NCBI RefSeq assembly: GCF_009712475.1
Contig: NZ_VCJO01000001.1
Coordinates: forward strand, 496,001 to 560,000
DNA: 64,000 bases
Source of the DNA: Micromonospora sp. CP22
GTDB taxonomy: Bacteria; Actinomycetota; Actinomycetes; Mycobacteriales; Micromonosporaceae
Direction: 5' to 3'
The position numbers and the translations under genes were made by a program. Shown here piece by piece: positions 42,870 through 51,798 of the stretch. Below the pieces are notes generated by a model that searched no databases, was not told where the DNA came from, and was given only the letters and a program-made list of their open reading frames with translations. How positions within the stretch are numbered: the first letter of the stretch is position 1; every line of letters starts with the position of its first letter.

Positions 42870-43826
42870 TCACCTGAGCTTCGGGTCGAAGGCGTCGCGG
42901 ATCGCGTCGCCGAGCATGATGAAGGCCAGTACGGTCAGGGCCAGGAAGGTCGACGGGACCACCAGTGGGGTCGCCGACTCCCGCATGTGCACCCGACCGT
43001 TGTTGATTTCGATGCCCCAGGAGATGGTCGGCTCCCGCAGCCCGATGCCGAGGAACGACAGCGTCGCCTCGGCGGCGATGAACGAGCCGAGCGCGATGGT
43101 CAGCACCACGATGGCCGGGGCGAGCGCGTTCGGCAGGATGTGCCGCCACATGATGCGGCCGTTACCGGCCCCGAGCATCCGCGCCGCGGCCACGTAGTCC
43201 TGCTCCCGGGCGGTGATCACCGAGGAGCGGACCACCCGGGCGGCGGTGGTCCAGCCGAGCACCGCCAGCACGAAGATGACCGCGGCGACGCGGACCGTGG
43301 AGCTGTCGCTGCCGACCCGCTTGAGCAGGACGATCGCGGCCAGCAGCAGGGGGATGCCGAGGACGATGTCGATCACCCGGGAGAGCACCGCGTCGACCCA
43401 GCCGCCGAAGAATCCGGCGAGCATTCCCACGAGCAGCGCGATCAGGCCGGTGAACAGGGCCGAGAGCGCGCCGACCAGCAGCGACGCGCGAGCGCCGTAG
43501 ACCGCTCGGGCGTACGTGTCGCAGCCCTGGAAGTCGTAGCCGAAGATGGCACCGCCGGAGGGCGCGGCGTGTTGTCGGGACAGTACGCAGTCGCTGGGGT
43601 CGTTGCTGGTGAACAGGCCCGGCACGGCGGCCATCGCGGTGACCAGGAGCACCAGGACCAGGCTGATCCAGAAGATCGGCTTGCGGCGCAGGTCGCGCCA
43701 GGCGTCGCCGGCCAGACTGCGCGGCTTGCCGGGCCGACCCACCTGGTTCGGCGCACCCGGTTCCCCGGCGGGGCCGCGCCGGGCGGCCTGGTTCTCCGAC
43801 GCCGCCACCGTCTCGAAGTCACTCAT
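42870..43826 (-). CDS. Oligopeptide ABC transporter permease, OppC/DppC type (operon 2)
   Basis: A 318-residue permease with the OppC layout: a cytoplasmic N-terminus, a first helix, an extracellular loop with DPSDCVLSRQ and FGYDFQGCDTYARAVYGARA, and the coupling loop EQDYVAAARMLGAGNGRIMW. It ends MLGDAIRDAFDPKLR. It starts 18 bases after the preceding gene's stop and forms the channel with that gene's product. Confidence 0.93.
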   Translation of the reverse strand: MSDFETVAASENQAARRGPAGEPGAPNQVGRPGKPRSLAGDAWRDLRRKPIFWISLVLVLLVTAMAAVPGLFTSNDPSDCVLSRQHAAPSGGAIFGYDFQGCDTYARAVYGARASLLVGALSALFTGLIALLVGMLAGFFGGWVDAVLSRVIDIVLGIPLLLAAIVLLKRVGSDSSTVRVAAVIFVLAVLGWTTAARVVRSSVITAREQDYVAAARMLGAGNGRIMWRHILPNALAPAIVVLTIALGSFIAAEATLSFLGIGLREPTISWGIEINNGRVHMRESATPLVVPSTFLALTVLAFIMLGDAIRDAFDPKLR

Positions 43827-43834
43827 GACCGCAC

Positions 43835-43850
43835 CTCGCTGCGCTCACTC
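43835..43850. repeat. 16-base junction repeat, copy 2
   Basis: Exact copy of 42834-42849, in the spacer between the OppB- and OppC-type genes of operon 2. The equivalent junctions of operon 1 carry the related GGAGCGAAACGAGG and GGAGCGAGCGGAGC. Confidence 0.7.
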
Positions 43851-44783
43851 ATAGCGGATCCTCGGGTCCAGCACGGCGTACAGGATGTCCACCACCAGGT
43901 TGGAGACCAGGTAGACCACGACGAGCACGCTGACGATGCCCACCACCAGTGGGCCGTCCTCGGTGCGGATGCCCCGGAAGAGGTTGAAGCCGACGCCGGG
44001 GATGTTGAACACCCCTTCGGTGATGATCGCGCCGCTCATCAGGTTGCCCACCTCGACCCCGAGGAACGTGATCACCGGGATGAGCGAGTTGCGCAGCACG
44101 TGCACGCTGACCACTCGCCGATTCGGCAGGCCCTTCGACCGCGCGGTGCGTACGTAGTCGGCGCGCAGGTTCTCGGCCACCGAGGTACGGGTCAGCCGCA
44201 GTGCGGTGGCTAGCGAGAGCGACCCGAGCACGATGCCCGGTAGCAGCAGTGCGAAGAAGTCCGGGTCGGCACCGGCGGTGGGTGGGAAGAGTTGCCACTT
44301 GACGCCCAGGAAGTACTGCGCGAGCGGGGCGAGCACGATGGTGGGGATACCGAGCACCAGCAGGGTGAGCAGCAGGGTGGCGTTGTCGAAGATGCTGGCC
44401 CGCCGGATGCCGGCGAGCACGCCCGCGGTGACGCCGAAGACGACCGCGACCGCGATGGCGATCAGGGCCAGCTTGATGGTGACGGGCCAGGCGGCGGCGA
44501 GGATGTCGCCGATCGACCGCCCGGTGAGCGACTCGCCCAGGTCGCCGCGGAGCAGGTTCGAGATGTAGTCGAAGTACCGGTAGAAGAAGCCACCGACCCC
44601 GGTGGCGTCGAGGTGGTACTTCTCCGTGAGGTAGGCCCGCTGTGCGGCGGTGACCGGGCGTTCACCGGCGAGGGCCTGGATCGGGTCACCCTGCCCGGCG
44701 AACATCAGTGCGTAGACGATCAGCGTGGTCCCGAAGAACGCCAGGACCATCTGGAGCAGACGCCGCACGATGAAGCGGAACAT
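43845..44783 (-). CDS. Oligopeptide ABC transporter permease, OppB/DppB type (operon 2)
   Basis: A 312-residue permease with the family start MFRFIVRRLLQMVLAFFGTT, six membrane segments, the coupling loop RLTRTSVAENLRADYVRT then ARSKGLPNRRVVSVH, and the C-terminus DILYAVLDPRIRYE shared with its counterpart in operon 1. A perfect hairpin separates it from the binding-protein gene upstream. Confidence 0.93.
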   Translation of the reverse strand: MFRFIVRRLLQMVLAFFGTTLIVYALMFAGQGDPIQALAGERPVTAAQRAYLTEKYHLDATGVGGFFYRYFDYISNLLRGDLGESLTGRSIGDILAAAWPVTIKLALIAIAVAVVFGVTAGVLAGIRRASIFDNATLLLTLLVLGIPTIVLAPLAQYFLGVKWQLFPPTAGADPDFFALLLPGIVLGSLSLATALRLTRTSVAENLRADYVRTARSKGLPNRRVVSVHVLRNSLIPVITFLGVEVGNLMSGAIITEGVFNIPGVGFNLFRGIRTEDGPLVVGIVSVLVVVYLVSNLVVDILYAVLDPRIRYE

Positions 44784-44818
44784 ACCGGCAGTCTCTCTGA
44801 AAAGGTGCGAACCGCGTG

Positions 44819-44847
44819 GCGGGTCGGGTCACCTTGACCCGACCCGC
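44819..44847 (-). terminator. Intercistronic hairpin between binding protein and permease genes (operon 2)
   Basis: Arms 44819-44831 and 44835-44847 are perfect 13-base reverse complements with a three-base loop, 12 bases past the binding-protein stop. The position equals that of the hairpin in operon 1 but the sequence differs. Confidence 0.8.
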
Positions 44848-44859
44848 TCGCGTGAGTTG

Positions 44860-46464
44860 TTACTTGATGGCTTCGATCTTGATCAGGTCGATCCGGTCGA
44901 AGAGGTCCATCTCGACGTTCTTGACCTTGGTCGAGTGACCGAAGTTGTTCTGGCCGAACCGCAGCGGCACGACCGGCAGGTCCTCGGCCAGCATGTCCTC
45001 GGCCTCCTGGTACTTCTTGATCGCGGCTTCCTCGTCGGGGGCGCTGGCGCCCTCGGCGAGCAGGCGGTCGAAGTCCGGGTTGCTGTAGCCGTAGTAGTTC
45101 GACGAGCCGTTGGTGCTGTACAGCGGGCCCAGGTAGTTCTCCATGGACGGGTAGTCCATGACCCAGCCCATCCGGAACAGACCCACCGGCTGCTTGGCCT
45201 TGACCTTCGTCAGCAGGTCGGCGAACTTGGGCTCGGCGGTGCCGACGCAGTCCACGCCCAGGTTGGCCTTGAGCTGGTTGCAGGTGGCGTCGATCCAGTC
45301 CTTGTGGCCACCGTCGCCGTTGTAGGACAGGGTGATCTTCGACGGGCCGCCTGCGGCCTGGTAGAGCGTCTTGGCCTTGGCCGGGTCGAACTCGCCCGAG
45401 GCGCCGACGGTGTTCTCCCGGTAGCCGGCGACGGCAGGGGAGACGAACGAGCGGGCCGGCTGCTGCGAGTCCTTGAAGATCGACCGAGTGATCTCCTCGC
45501 GGTCGATCGCCATCGAGATGGCCTTACGCACGTCCGGGTTGCTGAACTCCTCCTGGAAGGTGGGGAACGCCAGGAAGTGCAGCGACGACGCCGGGCTCTG
45601 CTGGAACCGGTCGCCCAGGTCGGTGCCGGCGGTGGAGAGGTTCTCCGTCGGAATGGTCTTGATCACGTCGAGGTTGTCCGACAGCACGTCCGCGTACGCG
45701 GCGGTCAGCTGCTGGTAGATCCGGAACTCGACGCCGGCCACCTTCGGCTGCTCGCCGGGGAAGGCGTCGTACCGCTCGACCTCGACCTTGGCGTCGTGCT
45801 GCCAGGTGCCCTTCATCTTGAACGGGCCCTGGCCGATCGGCGCCTGCTCGTAGCCCTCGGCCAGCTCGCCGGGTGCGGAGAAGGCGGCCTTGGGCAGCGG
45901 GTAGAAGGCGGTGTAGCCGAGCATCGCCTTGAACTCGCTGTACGGCTGCGACAGCGTGACGGTGAAGGTCAGGTCGTCGACCTTCTTCAGCCCGCTGAGC
46001 GTCTTGGCCTTCGGGCTGTCGCCCTGGAGGTCGTCGTAGCCGGCGATCTTCTCGAAGAAGTAGCTGGAGTTCTGGCCGTTCGGCGCGTACGCGCCGTAGT
46101 TCCACGCGTCGATGTAGTTCTCGGCGGTGACCGCCTCGCCGTTGTGGAAGGTGTAGCCGTCCTTGAGCTTGATCGTCCAGGTGGTGTTGTCCTCGGACGT
46201 GATCGACTCGGCCGCCACCTCGTACGGCTTGTGGGCCTCGTCGTAGTCCACCAGCGGGCTGAACAGGGCGGCGAGCACCTGGGAGCCGCTCGTCTCGTTG
46301 GTGTTGGTCGGCACCAGGTGCTGCGGCTCGGCGATCTCGATCCGCACGGCCGCGTTGGGGTCGCTCTCGCCGGATCCACCGTCGCCGCCCGAGCCGCAGG
46401 CCACCAGGCCCAGGGTCACCGCGAGCGGGAGGGCGGTCCAGGCAGCGAGCCTACGAACACGCAT
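44860..46464 (-). CDS. Oligopeptide/dipeptide ABC transporter substrate-binding lipoprotein (operon 2)
   Basis: A 534-residue family 5 solute-binding protein. The lipobox LVAC places the lipid on C23, followed by a Gly/Ser/Asp-rich tether. KVDDLTFTVTLSQPYSEF, IGQGPFKMKGTWQHD and VRKAISMAIDREEITRSI match the same elements in the operon 1 protein, but overall the two are clearly different, so their ligands probably differ. GATGAGGAGG precedes the ATG. It is the first gene of operon 2; two copies of TGCGCAGCGT lie upstream. Confidence 0.93.
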   Translation of the reverse strand: MRVRRLAAWTALPLAVTLGLVACGSGGDGGSGESDPNAAVRIEIAEPQHLVPTNTNETSGSQVLAALFSPLVDYDEAHKPYEVAAESITSEDNTTWTIKLKDGYTFHNGEAVTAENYIDAWNYGAYAPNGQNSSYFFEKIAGYDDLQGDSPKAKTLSGLKKVDDLTFTVTLSQPYSEFKAMLGYTAFYPLPKAAFSAPGELAEGYEQAPIGQGPFKMKGTWQHDAKVEVERYDAFPGEQPKVAGVEFRIYQQLTAAYADVLSDNLDVIKTIPTENLSTAGTDLGDRFQQSPASSLHFLAFPTFQEEFSNPDVRKAISMAIDREEITRSIFKDSQQPARSFVSPAVAGYRENTVGASGEFDPAKAKTLYQAAGGPSKITLSYNGDGGHKDWIDATCNQLKANLGVDCVGTAEPKFADLLTKVKAKQPVGLFRMGWVMDYPSMENYLGPLYSTNGSSNYYGYSNPDFDRLLAEGASAPDEEAAIKKYQEAEDMLAEDLPVVPLRFGQNNFGHSTKVKNVEMDLFDRIDLIKIEAIK

Positions 46465-46898
46465 CTAGCCTCCTCATCTCCATTACGCTGCGCAGTCGGG
46501 CCCGGCATTGGGTGACGCTGCGCAACGATCGGCAACGGTAGGTCGTGTGCCGCGACTCGGCAACGTAGCGGTTGCGAAGGGGTAACAGAACGCCACCCCC
46601 GCCTTGTCGGGCTGGTGTGCGCGTGCTACGAGAAGCGGCCGTAACACCACTATGACGTGCGGAGATGTTAGCGACTTTGGGTGTCGGCGGCGAACTCCGG
46701 TCGCCTGGTCACCAGGCTGTCGTGATCGCCGTAATGCGATCGTTCGTGCCTGGCTGTCCGGTGTCACTGTGCGGCACTCCACAAATCGTCACGCTAAGTG
46801 ACAAAGAACACCTCACGCAAAGTAATCTGACCGGCTGGGATGACCGAGGCTGGCGAGGTCGGGGGAGCCGACGGCGACGGGCGTGAGACGATCTGCTC
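46465..46898. promoter_or_regulatory. Divergent control region between operon 2 and folD
   Basis: A 434-bp region without a supported gene. Near the transporter side ACGCTGCGCA occurs at 46485-46494 and 46515-46524, 30 bp apart (three helical turns on one face), which looks like a regulator site. Near folD, GTGACA (46798-46803) and TAATCT (46823-46828) could be a promoter, though the 19-base spacer is long. The stretch around 46785-46830 is the most AT-rich in the region. Confidence 0.4.
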
Positions 46899-47759
46899 GT
46901 GACGGCGACGCTTCTGGATGGCAAGGCGACCGCGGCCGAGATCAAGGACGAGCTGCGGGCGCGGGTCAAGGCGCTGGCGGAACGGGGCACCGTGCCGGGG
47001 CTCGGCACGGTGCTGGTCGGGTCCGATCCCGGCTCCCAGGCGTACGTCAACGGCAAGCACCGGGACTGCGCCGAGGTCGGCATCGCCTCGATCCGCCGGG
47101 AGTTGCCGGCCGACGCCAGCCAGGAGCAGGTCGACCGGGTCCTCGCCGAGCTGAACGCGGACCCGGCCTGCCACGGCTACATCGTCCAACTGCCGTTGCC
47201 GGCGCACCTGGACACCCAGCGGGTGCTGGAACTGATCGACCCGGACAAGGACGCCGACGGCCTGCACCCGGTCAACCTGGGTCGGCTGGTGCTCGGCTAC
47301 GACGGGCCCCTGCCGTGCACCCCGCGCGGCATCGTGGAGCTGCTCCGCCGGCACGACGTGCCGCTGCGGGGCGCCAACGTGGTGGTGGTGGGCCGGGGCA
47401 ACACGGTAGGCCGACCGCTGGGGCTCCTGCTGACGCGGCGCAGCGAGAACGCCACCGTCACCCTCTGCCACACCGGCACCCTCGACCTGGCCGCGCACAC
47501 CCGGGCCGCGGACATCGTCATCGTGGCGGCCGGAGTGCCCGGCCTGCTCACCACGGACATGGTCGAGCCCGGTGCCGTCGTGGTCGACGTGGGCATCACC
47601 CGGGTGATCGGCCCGGACGGCAAGGGCCGCTACACCGGCGACGTGGATCCGCAGGTCGCCGAGGTGGCCGGCAAGCTGGTGCCGATGCCGGGCGGGGTCG
47701 GGCCGATGACCCGCGCCATGCTGCTCACCAACGTGGTGGAGCGGGCCGAACGCGGCTGA
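46899..47759 (+). CDS. folD: Bifunctional methylenetetrahydrofolate dehydrogenase/methenyltetrahydrofolate cyclohydrolase
   Basis: A 286-residue FolD, which makes the 10-formyl-tetrahydrofolate used by the two transformylases of the PurN-PurH frame. [14 protein letters not shown] contains the folate-site tyrosine and the catalytic lysine. [13 protein letters not shown] and [19 protein letters not shown] are family signatures. NAD(P) binds at [18 protein letters not shown]. The start is a GTG 46899. In other actinobacteria folD follows purH closely; here 8.6 kb of GGDEF/EAL and transporter genes intervene. Confidence 0.97.
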   Translation: MTATLLDGKATAAEIKDELRARVKALAERGTVPGLGTVLVGSDPGSQAYVNGKHRDCAEVGIASIRRELPADASQEQVDRVLAELNADPACHGYIVQLPLPAHLDTQRVLELIDPDKDADGLHPVNLGRLVLGYDGPLPCTPRGIVELLRRHDVPLRGANVVVVGRGNTVGRPLGLLLTRRSENATVTLCHTGTLDLAAHTRAADIVIVAAGVPGLLTTDMVEPGAVVVDVGITRVIGPDGKGRYTGDVDPQVAEVAGKLVPMPGGVGPMTRAMLLTNVVERAERG

Positions 47760-47927
47760 GCGCGCCACGGGCCGGTCACGCGCGTACCGCCGAACCCGGT
47801 CAAGAGCATCCTCCGTCCCGGGTACGAAAACCCCGGAGTGCTCATAACCGTCCGCCCCTGGCCCGCTCGGTGCCAGGATGGCTGATACGGTCCGGAAAAC
47901 CGACTGGTATCAGGGAGTGGGACGACC

Positions 47928-48878
47928 ATGGGTAAGAAGGTCACTGTCGTCGGGGCCGGCTTCTACGGCTCCACCACCGCGCAGCGCCTGGCCGAGTACG
48001 ACGTCTTCGACACCGTCGTGATCACCGACATCATCGAGGGCAAGCCCGCAGGCATCGCCCTCGACCTCAACCAGTCGCGTGCTGTGGAGGGCTTCGAGAC
48101 CAAGGTCGTCGGCGTCACGACCGGTCCGAACGGTGAGGGCTACGAGAGCATCGAGGGCTCGGACGTGGTGGTCATCACCGCCGGTCTGCCGCGCAAGCCC
48201 GGGATGAGCCGGATGGACCTGCTGGAGACCAACGCCAAGATCGTGCGTCAGGTCGCCGAGAACGTGGCCAAGTACGCCCCGAACGCCGTCGTCATCGTGG
48301 TCTCCAACCCGCTCGACGAGATGACCGCGCTGGCCCAGATCGCGACCCAGTTCCCGCGTAACCGGGTGCTCGGCCAGGCCGGCATGCTGGACACCGCCCG
48401 GTTCACCAACTTCGTGGCGGAGGCGCTGGACGTACCGGTGAAGTCGGTACGCACCCTGACCCTCGGCTCGCACGGCGACACCATGGTTCCGGTGCCGTCC
48501 AAGAGCACGGTCGACGGCAAGCCGCTGCGCGAGGTCATGCCGGCCGAGCAGATCGAGGACCTGGTCGTGCGTACCCGCAACGGTGGCGCCGAGGTGGTGG
48601 CGCTGCTGAAGACGGGGTCGGCGTACTACGCCCCGTCGGCGGCGGCGGCCCGGATGGCGAAGGCCGTCGCGGAGGATTCCGGCGAGGTCATGCCGGTCTG
48701 CGCCTGGGTCGACGGCGAGTACGGCATCTCCGGGGTCTACCTCGGCGTGGAGGCCGAGATCGGCGCCCAGGGCGTCAAGCGCGTGGTGGAGACCGACCTC
48801 GACGCCGACGAGCTGGCCGCGCTCAAGGAGGCCGCCGAGGCCGTCCGCGCCAAGCAGGCCGACGTCGCCAACATGTGA
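47928..48878 (+). CDS. mdh: Malate dehydrogenase, lactate-dehydrogenase-like type
   Basis: A 316-residue NAD-dependent malate dehydrogenase of the LDH-like branch. VTVVGAGFYGSTTAQRLAE is the dinucleotide fold, TDIIEGKPAGIALDLNQS has the acidic residue that selects NAD, and the catalytic loop is GLPRKPGMSRMDLL with arginines for the dicarboxylate. LGSHGDTMVPVPS contains the catalytic histidine. GGGAGTGG lies nine bases before the ATG. It feeds oxaloacetate to the TCA cycle next to icd. A 17-bp terminator follows. Confidence 0.96.
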   Translation: MGKKVTVVGAGFYGSTTAQRLAEYDVFDTVVITDIIEGKPAGIALDLNQSRAVEGFETKVVGVTTGPNGEGYESIEGSDVVVITAGLPRKPGMSRMDLLETNAKIVRQVAENVAKYAPNAVVIVVSNPLDEMTALAQIATQFPRNRVLGQAGMLDTARFTNFVAEALDVPVKSVRTLTLGSHGDTMVPVPSKSTVDGKPLREVMPAEQIEDLVVRTRNGGAEVVALLKTGSAYYAPSAAAARMAKAVAEDSGEVMPVCAWVDGEYGISGVYLGVEAEIGAQGVKRVVETDLDADELAALKEAAEAVRAKQADVANM

Positions 48879-48889
48879 TTCCACTCCCT

Positions 48890-48928
48890 GCCGAGCGCCC
48901 CACGACTCGCGGTCGTGGGGCGCTCGGC
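48890..48928 (+). terminator. Terminator after mdh
   Basis: Arms 48890-48906 and 48912-48928 are perfect 17-base reverse complements with a five-base loop, 11 bases past the stop. Confidence 0.88.
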
Positions 48929-49136
48929 GTTGCGCCCGGCCGGGGCACGGTCCGCGCCGCTGACCGCCTCCCGCTGGTGTGCGTCGGCCCCGGTGGGGTA
49001 TTGCTTCGCCGGCCCACCCGTGGCGGTGCCTCCGGCCTGCCGGTACGGGCCGACCGGTGGGCGCGGCGTTCCTTGTCCGAGCCGATCCAGTACGCTCGTA
49101 CTGCTTGAGCATGTCCCCTGAGAGGAGCGCCGGCCG

Positions 49137-50354
49137 ATGGCGAAGATCAAGGTAAACAACCCGGTCGTGGAGCTCGACGGCGACGAGATGACCCGGATCA
49201 TCTGGAAGCAGATCCGGGAGCAGCTGATCCTGCCCTACCTCGACGTCGACCTGCACTACTACGACCTCTCGATCCAGCACCGCGACGCGACCGACGACCA
49301 GGTCACCATCGACGCCGCCAATGCCATCAAGGAGCACGGCGTCGGCGTCAAGTGCGCCACCATCACCCCGGACGAGGCGCGGGTGGAGGAGTTCGGCCTG
49401 AAGAAGATGTGGCGGTCGCCGAACGGCACCATCCGCAACATCCTCGGCGGCGTCGTCTTCCGCGAGCCGATCATCATGTCCAACGTGCCGCGACTCGTCC
49501 CCGGCTGGACCAAGCCGATCATCATCGGCCGGCACGCTCACGGCGACCAGTACAAGGCCACCGACTTCGTGGTCCCCGGCCCGGGCACGGTGACCATCAC
49601 CTACACGCCCGCCGACGGCTCGCAGCCGGTCGAGATGGAGGTCGCCAACTTCCCCGGCGGCGGCATCGCGATGGGCATGTACAACTTCGACGAGTCGATC
49701 CGGGACTTCGCCCGGGCCTCGTTCCGCTACGGCCTGGACCGTAACTACCCGGTCTACATGTCGACCAAGAACACCATCCTCAAGGCGTACGACGGCCGGT
49801 TCAAGGACATCTTCGCCGAGGTGTTCGAGAACGAGTTCAAGGCCGAGTTCGACGCCGCCGGCCTCACCTACGAGCACCGGCTCATCGACGACATGGTCGC
49901 CGCCGCGCTCAAGTGGGAGGGTGGCTACGTCTGGGCCTGCAAGAACTACGACGGTGACGTGCAGTCCGACACCGTGGCGCAGGGCTTCGGCTCGCTCGGC
50001 CTGATGACCTCGGTCCTGCTCTCGCCCGACGGGCGCACCGTCGAGGCCGAGGCCGCACACGGCACGGTCACCCGGCACTACCGGCAGTGGCAGAAGGGCG
50101 AGAAGACCTCGACCAACCCGATCGCCTCGATCTACGCCTGGACCCGTGGCCTGGCCCACCGGGGCAAGCTGGACGGCACCCCGGCGGTCACCGAGTTCGC
50201 CAACACCCTGGAGCAGGTCATCGTCGACACCGTCGAGAGCGGCCAGATGACCAAGGACCTCGCGCTGCTCATCTCGCGGGACGCTCCGTGGCAGACCACC
50301 GACGAGTTCATGAACACCCTCGACGAGAACCTGGCGCGTCGCCTCGCCGCCTGA
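49137..50354 (+). CDS. icd: NADP-dependent isocitrate dehydrogenase, homodimeric eukaryote-like type
   Basis: A 405-residue isocitrate dehydrogenase of the subfamily also found in eukaryotes ([20 protein letters not shown]). The substrate site is [18 protein letters not shown], with Ser and the arginines, followed by [17 protein letters not shown]. The metal-binding aspartates are in HRLIDDMVA, and [16 protein letters not shown] is the NADP region. AGAGGAG lies ten bases before the ATG. It yields 2-oxoglutarate, CO2 and NADPH. Two hairpins follow, before the convergent galT. Confidence 0.97.
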   Translation: MAKIKVNNPVVELDGDEMTRIIWKQIREQLILPYLDVDLHYYDLSIQHRDATDDQVTIDAANAIKEHGVGVKCATITPDEARVEEFGLKKMWRSPNGTIRNILGGVVFREPIIMSNVPRLVPGWTKPIIIGRHAHGDQYKATDFVVPGPGTVTITYTPADGSQPVEMEVANFPGGGIAMGMYNFDESIRDFARASFRYGLDRNYPVYMSTKNTILKAYDGRFKDIFAEVFENEFKAEFDAAGLTYEHRLIDDMVAAALKWEGGYVWACKNYDGDVQSDTVAQGFGSLGLMTSVLLSPDGRTVEAEAAHGTVTRHYRQWQKGEKTSTNPIASIYAWTRGLAHRGKLDGTPAVTEFANTLEQVIVDTVESGQMTKDLALLISRDAPWQTTDEFMNTLDENLARRLAA

Positions 50355-50426
50355 GTCGGACCGGCACGGGCGGGCACCTCACGGCCACCCGCCCAGCCGT
50401 CGCCCGCGTGTGATGCGCCGTGGTCT

Positions 50427-50459
50427 CCGAGCCCGCCGGCCGAGTGCCGGCGGGCTCGG
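50427..50459 (+). terminator. Terminator after icd
   Basis: Arms 50427-50440 and 50446-50459 are perfect 14-base reverse complements with a five-base loop, about 70 bases past the icd stop, followed by TGTCTCC. Confidence 0.82.
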
Positions 50460-50653
50460 TGTCTCCGGTACGCGAACCAGCGGCGTGTCGTGCCGGGACG
50501 CGCCAGGTGGCGTCACTTCGCCCGGCGCGCCTCGTTGACCTGGGTGGACGAGATGCCAGTCCCGTCCTGGAAGGTTGACCGTCGCCACCGCGCGGCGCGC
50601 GTGCCCAGCAGCCAGCCTTCCCGGCTGTCGAGTACAGCCAGCCGTCCCTTCCC

Positions 50654-50683
50654 CGCGGGGGGCCCTGTCCCGGGCCCCCCGCG
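50654..50683 (-). terminator. Terminator after galT
   Basis: Arms 50654-50665 and 50672-50683 are perfect 12-base G/C-only reverse complements with a six-base loop, 35 bases past the galT stop on the minus strand. No U-run. Confidence 0.7.
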
Positions 50684-50718
50684 CCCTGCTGTCCGGGGTC
50701 GGCTTGCGCGGCTCCGCG

Positions 50719-51798
50719 TCACGCCGTGCGCAACAGCTCGGCGGCCCGCTCCGGCGCGATGTCGTTGATGAAGACCCCCATCGCCGACTCCGAGCCGGCC
50801 AGGTATTTCAGCTTGTCCGCCGCCCGCCGGACGCTGAACAGTTGCAGGTGCAGGAACCCCAGCTCGCGATCGACGCGTACCGGTGCCTGGTGCCAGGCGG
50901 CGATGTAGGGCATGGGCGAGTCGAACAACCTGTCGAAGCGGCGCAGCAGGTCCAGGTAGAGCGGTCCGAAGGCGTCGCGTTCCGGGTCGGTCAACGCCGG
51001 GATGTCGGGTACCACCCGATGCGGCGCGACGTGCACCTCGAACGGCCACCGGGCCGCCGCCGGGACGTACGCCGTCCAGTGTTGGTTGGTCGCCACCACC
51101 CGCTCGCCGCTGGCCCGCTCGGCGGCGAGCACGTCGGCGTAGAGGTTGCCGCCGGTGCGCTCGGCGTGCCGACGGGCCGCGCCCAGCAGCGACCGGGTGC
51201 GCGGCGTGACGAACGGGTACGCGTAGATCTGCCCGTGCGGGTGGTGCAGCGTCACCCCGATCTCCACGCCCCGGTTCTCGAAGCAGAACACCTGCTCGAC
51301 ACCGGGCAGCCCGCTGAGCACCGTGGTCCGGTCGGCCAGCGCGTCCAACACGGTACGTACCCGGCTCGGTGGCAGCGCGGCGAAGGAGGCGTCGTGATCG
51401 TCGGTGAAGCAGACCACCTCGCAGCGTCCCTGCCCCGGTCGGGCCGGGGTGAACGGGGTGATCGCCGCCGGCTCCGCGACCACCCGCTCGCTCAGCGCCG
51501 GGAACCGGTTCTCGAAGACCGCGACCGCGTATTCCGGGGCCGGGATCTCGCTGAACCGGTCCTCCGTCGAGGGACAGAGCGGGCACTGGTCGGCCGGCGG
51601 TAGGAAGGTCCTGGTCTGCCGATGCACCGCCAACGCCACCCACTCGTCGGTGAGCGGGTCGTAGCGCAGTTGGGAGGCGGGCGGGGGAGACGGCAACCGG
51701 CGTCGGTCCGGCTGGTCCCGGACGGCGTCGTCGCGCTCGTCGAAGTAGATCAGTTCGCGGCCGTCGGCCAGGGTGATCGCCGTACGCTTCATCGTCAT
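50719..51798 (-). CDS. galT: Galactose-1-phosphate uridylyltransferase
   Basis: A 359-residue GalT of the Leloir pathway. The active-site motif is TLHHPHGQIYAYPF, with the His-Pro-His whose second histidine becomes uridylylated; CPLCPS near residue 80 is one half of the zinc site, and WPFEVHVAPHR and LKYLAGSESAMGVFIND are family signatures. The ATG at 51798 overlaps the stop of the DeoR gene (ATGA), so the two are coupled. No galE or galK is in the window, and a terminator and a convergent gene follow, so galT here stands without the rest of its usual operon. Confidence 0.95.
   Translation of the reverse strand: MTMKRTAITLADGRELIYFDERDDAVRDQPDRRRLPSPPPASQLRYDPLTDEWVALAVHRQTRTFLPPADQCPLCPSTEDRFSEIPAPEYAVAVFENRFPALSERVVAEPAAITPFTPARPGQGRCEVVCFTDDHDASFAALPPSRVRTVLDALADRTTVLSGLPGVEQVFCFENRGVEIGVTLHHPHGQIYAYPFVTPRTRSLLGAARRHAERTGGNLYADVLAAERASGERVVATNQHWTAYVPAAARWPFEVHVAPHRVVPDIPALTDPERDAFGPLYLDLLRRFDRLFDSPMPYIAAWHQAPVRVDRELGFLHLQLFSVRRAADKLKYLAGSESAMGVFINDIAPERAAELLRTA

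Larger units (their letters stand above)
50355..50718. other. Convergent intergenic region between icd and galT
   Basis: A 364-bp stretch with a terminator for each strand, listed separately. The 190 bp between them are open in the frame that runs on from galT but show no start, ribosome site or family I recognise. Confidence 0.5.

Noticed and set aside
50513..50718. Open frame continuing past the galT region on the minus strand, with a protein-like end (FQDGTGISSTQVNEARR)
   Set aside because: No start or ribosome site of its own, it crosses the galT terminator, and I know no family with this sequence.
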